From positions 1 to 6,903 of the forward strand of contig JALUJS010000619.1 of NCBI GenBank assembly GCA_027056825.1: 6,903 nt of DNA, written 5' to 3'. Position numbers and translations under genes: made by a program. The notes beneath the pieces are model-generated. The model ran no database searches. It saw only the letters and a list, made by a program, of their open reading frames with translations, and was not told where the DNA came from. This DNA is from Candidatus Krumholzibacteriia bacterium (GTDB lineage Bacteria > Krumholzibacteriota > Krumholzibacteriia > LZORAL124-64-63). Positions 4,845 through 6,903 of the stretch are shown here, in pieces; position 1 is the first letter of the stretch; each line of letters opens with the position of its first letter.

Positions 4845-5678
4845 TTACTTCTTCTTGACCTTGCGCCGACGCACGATGAAGGCGTCGGACGGCTTCTTCC
4901 TGCGGGTCTTGAACCCCTTGGTGGGCATGCCCCAGGGCGTCACCGGGTGGCGGCCGCCGCTGGTGCGGCCCTCGCCGCCGCCGTGCGGATGGTCCACCGG
5001 GTTCATGGCCACGCCGCGCACCTTGGGCCGACGGCCCAGCCAGCGCGTGCGGCCGGCCTTGCCGCTGACCACGTTCTCGTGCTCGGCGTTGCCGACCTCG
5101 CCGATGGTGGCGTAGCAGCGGCGGTGCACCATGCGCACCTCGCCGCTGGGCAGGCGCAGGGTGACGTAATCACCCTCCTTGGCCATCACCTGGGCGTAGG
5201 AACCGGCGCTGCGCGCCAACTGCCCGCCCTTGCCGAGGGTCATCTCCACGTTGTGCACCAGGGTGCCCAGGGGGATGTTCTCCAGCGGCAGGGCGTTGCC
5301 CGGGTTGAAGGGAGCGTCGGGACCCGAGAGGATCTCGTCGCCGACCTTCACGCCCTTGGGCCAGATGATGTAGCGCTTCTCGCCGTCGATGTAATGCAAC
5401 AGGCAGATCCGGGCGCTGCGGTTGGGATCGTACTCCACGCTGAACACCTTGGCGGGCACGCCGTGCTTGTTGCGCTTGAAGTCGATCCGGCGGTAGCGCC
5501 GCTTGTGTCCGCCGCCGCGGCGACGCACGGTGATCCGGCCGTTGTTGTTGCGGCCGCCCTTCTTGGGCAACGGCTCGAGCAGGGACTTTTCCGGCTCGGT
5601 CCGCGTGATCTCGCTGAAGTCCGCGACGGTGCGAAACCGCTGGGTCGGCGTCACGGGCTTGAGTTTCCTGATTGCCAT
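4845..5678 (-). CDS. rplB: Large-subunit protein L2 (uL2)
   Basis: L2 is a primary 23S rRNA binder needed for subunit joining and peptidyl-transferase activity. The 277 residues match the usual 273-280. The N-terminal half has KKGGRNNNGRITVRRRGGGHKRRYRRIDFKR in two adjoining blocks (39-58 and 59-69) of the OB-like RNA-binding domain. The C-terminal SH3-like half has AGRTRWLGRRPKVRGVAMNP (208-227), VDHPHGGGEGRTSGGRHPVT (228-247) and PWGMPTKGFKT. His230, the first His of DHPHGG, aligns with E. coli His229, important for peptide-bond formation. The ATG at 5678..5676 has GGGGAG (5693..5688) 9 nt upstream. The 18-bp gap to rplW makes coupling likely. The stop is TAA. Confidence 0.98.
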   Translation of the reverse strand: MAIRKLKPVTPTQRFRTVADFSEITRTEPEKSLLEPLPKKGGRNNNGRITVRRRGGGHKRRYRRIDFKRNKHGVPAKVFSVEYDPNRSARICLLHYIDGEKRYIIWPKGVKVGDEILSGPDAPFNPGNALPLENIPLGTLVHNVEMTLGKGGQLARSAGSYAQVMAKEGDYVTLRLPSGEVRMVHRRCYATIGEVGNAEHENVVSGKAGRTRWLGRRPKVRGVAMNPVDHPHGGGEGRTSGGRHPVTPWGMPTKGFKTRRKKPSDAFIVRRRKVKKK

Positions 5679-5696
5679 TCTCGCCTGCTCCCCTGC

Positions 5697-5987
5697 TTAG
5701 ACGATCTCGAACAGATCGATGGTATCGCCTTCGGCCAGTGTCACGACGGCCTTCTTCCAGTCGGCGCGCTTGCCGCTGAAACGGCCCATGCGCTTGATCT
5801 TGCCGCGGTAGTTCATGGTCCGCACCTTGGTCACGCTGACCCCGAAGAAGTGCTCCACCGCCTGCTTGATCTCGAGCTTGTTGGCGTCCGGGGACACGCG
5901 GAAGTAGTACTGGTTGTACTTGTCGCGCATCTCGGTGCCCTGTTCGGTGATCATCGGGCGCACGATGACCTTGCTCAGGTCCTTCAT
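5697..5987 (-). CDS. rplW: Large-subunit protein L23 (uL23)
   Basis: L23 rims the tunnel exit and is the docking point for trigger factor and the signal recognition particle. The 96-residue product fits the family (95-100). It shows SKVIVRPMITEQGTEM (5-20), YYFRVSPDANKLEIKQAVEHFFGV (27-50), VTKVRTMNYRGKIKRMG (52-68), DWKKAVVTL (76-84) and GDTIDLFEIV. Glu15 aligns with E. coli Glu18, the chaperone-contact residue. The frame is open further upstream, but that extension lies in rplD and is unlike L23. The ATG at 5987 is chosen because GGAGGT (6002..5997) is 9 nt before it and the ATG overlaps the rplD stop as ATGA (4 nt). Confidence 0.97.
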   Translation of the reverse strand: MKDLSKVIVRPMITEQGTEMRDKYNQYYFRVSPDANKLEIKQAVEHFFGVSVTKVRTMNYRGKIKRMGRFSGKRADWKKAVVTLAEGDTIDLFEIV

Positions 5988-6619
5988 GATCCGAACACCT
6001 CCTCGACACCGCTGAGGGCGTCGGTGGTGAACACCAGGTTGTCCGCCCACAGGATCGTGTAGGCGTTCAGCTCACGCTCCCGCAGGACGCGCACGCCCTT
6101 GATGTTCCGGAAAGACTTGTACAGGACGTCGCCGGCCTGGCCCGAGGGCAGCACCACCAGGGTGTGCCTCCCGGACAGCTCCATGCTGCCCAGCAGCCGG
6201 GCCGCCTCGCGGGTTTTCGGCGCGTCGTAGGACGGGGCCTCCAGCACGAACACGCGCTCGTTGCTCGCCCGGTCCGAAAGGGCGCTCCTGAGGGCCAGCC
6301 GCTTGATCTTGCGCGGTAGCGTGTAGGAGTAGTCCCGCGGGTGCGGACCGAACGCCCGGCCGCCGCCCACGCGCACGGGGCTGGCGACGGAACCGGCGCG
6401 GGCACGGCCGGTGCCCTTCTGCCGGTACATCTTGGCCCGCGTCGCCTTGACCTCGGCGCGCGTGAGGGTGTCGTGGGTGCCCTGGCGCTGGTTGGCCAGG
6501 TAGTTCCGCACGGCCTCGTAGAGAGCCTGGCGGTTGACGGGCTGCTCGAAGAGGACGGAGGGCAGATCCACCGCGCCCTTCTGCTCGCCTGCGCCGCTGT
6601 AGAGTTTTGCCGTTGCCAT
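5984..6619 (-). CDS. rplD: Large-subunit protein L4 (uL4)
   Basis: L4 binds 23S rRNA domain I and sends a long loop into the exit tunnel opposite L22. In E. coli it also represses the S10 operon through the leader upstream of rpsJ, which is outside this window. The 211 residues are typical (200-215). The tunnel loop is visible as AKMYRQKGTGRARAGSVASP (62-81) followed by VRVGGGRAFGPHPRDYSYTLPRKIKRLALRSALS in the next 34 residues. K68 of RQKGTGRAR aligns with E. coli Lys63, a macrolide-resistance position, and is unchanged. The C-terminal half (VFVLEAP, HTLVVLP, NAYTILWADNLVFT) is the globular domain. The ATG at 6619 has GAGGT (6630..6626) 6 nt upstream. Its TGA overlaps the rplW start. Confidence 0.98.
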   Translation of the reverse strand: MATAKLYSGAGEQKGAVDLPSVLFEQPVNRQALYEAVRNYLANQRQGTHDTLTRAEVKATRAKMYRQKGTGRARAGSVASPVRVGGGRAFGPHPRDYSYTLPRKIKRLALRSALSDRASNERVFVLEAPSYDAPKTREAARLLGSMELSGRHTLVVLPSGQAGDVLYKSFRNIKGVRVLRERELNAYTILWADNLVFTTDALSGVEEVFGS

Positions 6620-6633
6620 GTCTTTACCTCGTT

Positions 6634-6653
6634 CCCCGGGTCCGCACCGCGGG
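6634..6653 (-). repeat. Inverted repeat in the rplC–rplD spacer
   Basis: Bases 6634-6639 (ccccgg) pair with 6647-6649 and 6651-6653, leaving one bulged base (6650) and a 7-nt loop. The structure would form in the mRNA between the rplC stop and the rplD Shine-Dalgarno (6630..6626), 3 nt away. No U-run follows, so it does not look like a terminator. Function is unknown, and a stem this short could arise by chance in GC-rich DNA. Confidence 0.35.
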
Positions 6654-6657
6654 TTTC

Positions 6658-6903
6658 CTACCGACTGGGCCTGATGTACACGACGCCGTTGCGATGGCCG
6701 GGCACGCTGCCCTTGACCAGGATCAGGTTGCGCTCCGGATCCACGGCGACCACGGTCAGGTTCTTCTTGGTCTCCTGCTTGTTCCCGTACTGGCCGGGCA
6801 TGGGCTTGCCGGGAAAGACCCGGCCCGGGAAGGTGTGCATGCCGATGGAACCGGACATGCGCACGTTCTTCGACCCGTGGCCGGCGGGGCCGCGGTGATG
6901 GTT
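6658..6903 (-). CDS. rplC: Large-subunit protein L3 (uL3), C-terminal part; runs off the window's right edge
   Basis: L3 is one of the first proteins to bind 23S rRNA and reaches toward the peptidyl-transferase centre. The frame is open from the window edge to a TAG stop, giving 81 residues of a protein normally about 205-220 long. It shows NHHRGPAGHGSKNVRMSGSIG, then MHTFPGRVFPGKPMPGQYGN, then NLTVVAVDPERNLILVKGSVPG and the short end HRNGVVYIRPSR. These match the L3 pattern HGS…GSIG…PGRVFKGKKMAGQMGN…VD.ERNLLLVKGAVPG. In E. coli the residue after GSIG is Gln150, methylated by PrmB; here it is Met. There is no start in view: the GTG at 6864 is an internal Val codon. A 38-bp spacer leads to rplD. 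Confidence 0.96.
   Translation of the reverse strand, partial: NHHRGPAGHGSKNVRMSGSIGMHTFPGRVFPGKPMPGQYGNKQETKKNLTVVAVDPERNLILVKGSVPGHRNGVVYIRPSR

Noticed and set aside
5988..6050. Upstream extension of the rplW frame to 6050
   Set aside because: It is inside the end of rplD and unlike L23. The ATG at 5987 with GGAGGT and the ATGA overlap is clearly better.
4947..6062. 371-codon open frame on the plus strand opposite rplB and rplW
   Set aside because: Antisense shadow of conserved genes, with biased composition and no known motifs.
1..6903. A novel accessory system, mobile element, CRISPR array or defence island
   Set aside because: All of the window is accounted for by 16 canonical ribosomal-protein genes in standard order with short spacers. 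No direct repeats, transposase, integrase or foreign codon use was seen.

Overview
The window is one uninterrupted stretch of the bacterial S10–spc ribosomal-protein cluster, entirely on the minus strand. In transcription order (high to low coordinate) it reads: end of rplC, rplD, rplW, rplB, rpsS, rplV, rpsC, rplP, rpmC, rpsQ, rplN, rplX, rplE, rpsN, rpsH, start of rplF. That is 14 complete genes plus two cut by the window edges. The order is the canonical one, and S10 (rplC to rpsQ) and spc (rplN onward) run together without a visible break, promoter or terminator. No stretch of 300 bases lacks a gene. I saw no RNA gene, mobile element, CRISPR array or phage feature.

Organism: a GC-rich bacterium. 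The codons are strongly G/C-ending, Shine-Dalgarno sequences are clear, and S14 is the short four-cysteine zinc form. The S17 C-terminus (HDEENTC…RPMSRLKRWR…ERAK) and the L29 centre (MDNPLQVREARREIARIKS) remind me of Bacteroidota/FCB-type sequences rather than proteobacterial ones. A high-GC lineage of the FCB group is therefore possible, but this is inference from memory and not a placement.

Layout: eight junctions have long spacers (38–87 bp) and seven are tight (overlaps of 1–4 nt, or gaps of 13–20 bp). Tight junctions are rplD/rplW (ATGA), rplW/rplB, rpsS/rplV, rplP/rpmC (ATGA), rplN/rplX (TGATG), rplE/rpsN and rpsN/rpsH, which suggests translational coupling of those pairs. Each long spacer contains a short GC-rich inverted repeat whose downstream foot lies 0–12 nt from the next Shine-Dalgarno sequence.

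The gene products assemble together. L2, L3, L4, L22, L23, L24 and L29 build the peptidyl-transferase/exit-tunnel side of the 50S subunit. L5, L6, L14 and L16 build the central protuberance, tRNA-facing and inter-subunit parts. S3, S8, S14, S17 and S19 belong to the 30S subunit. This is core housekeeping DNA. I found no new biological system; the recurring spacer hairpins are the only pattern that clearly goes beyond standard annotation.
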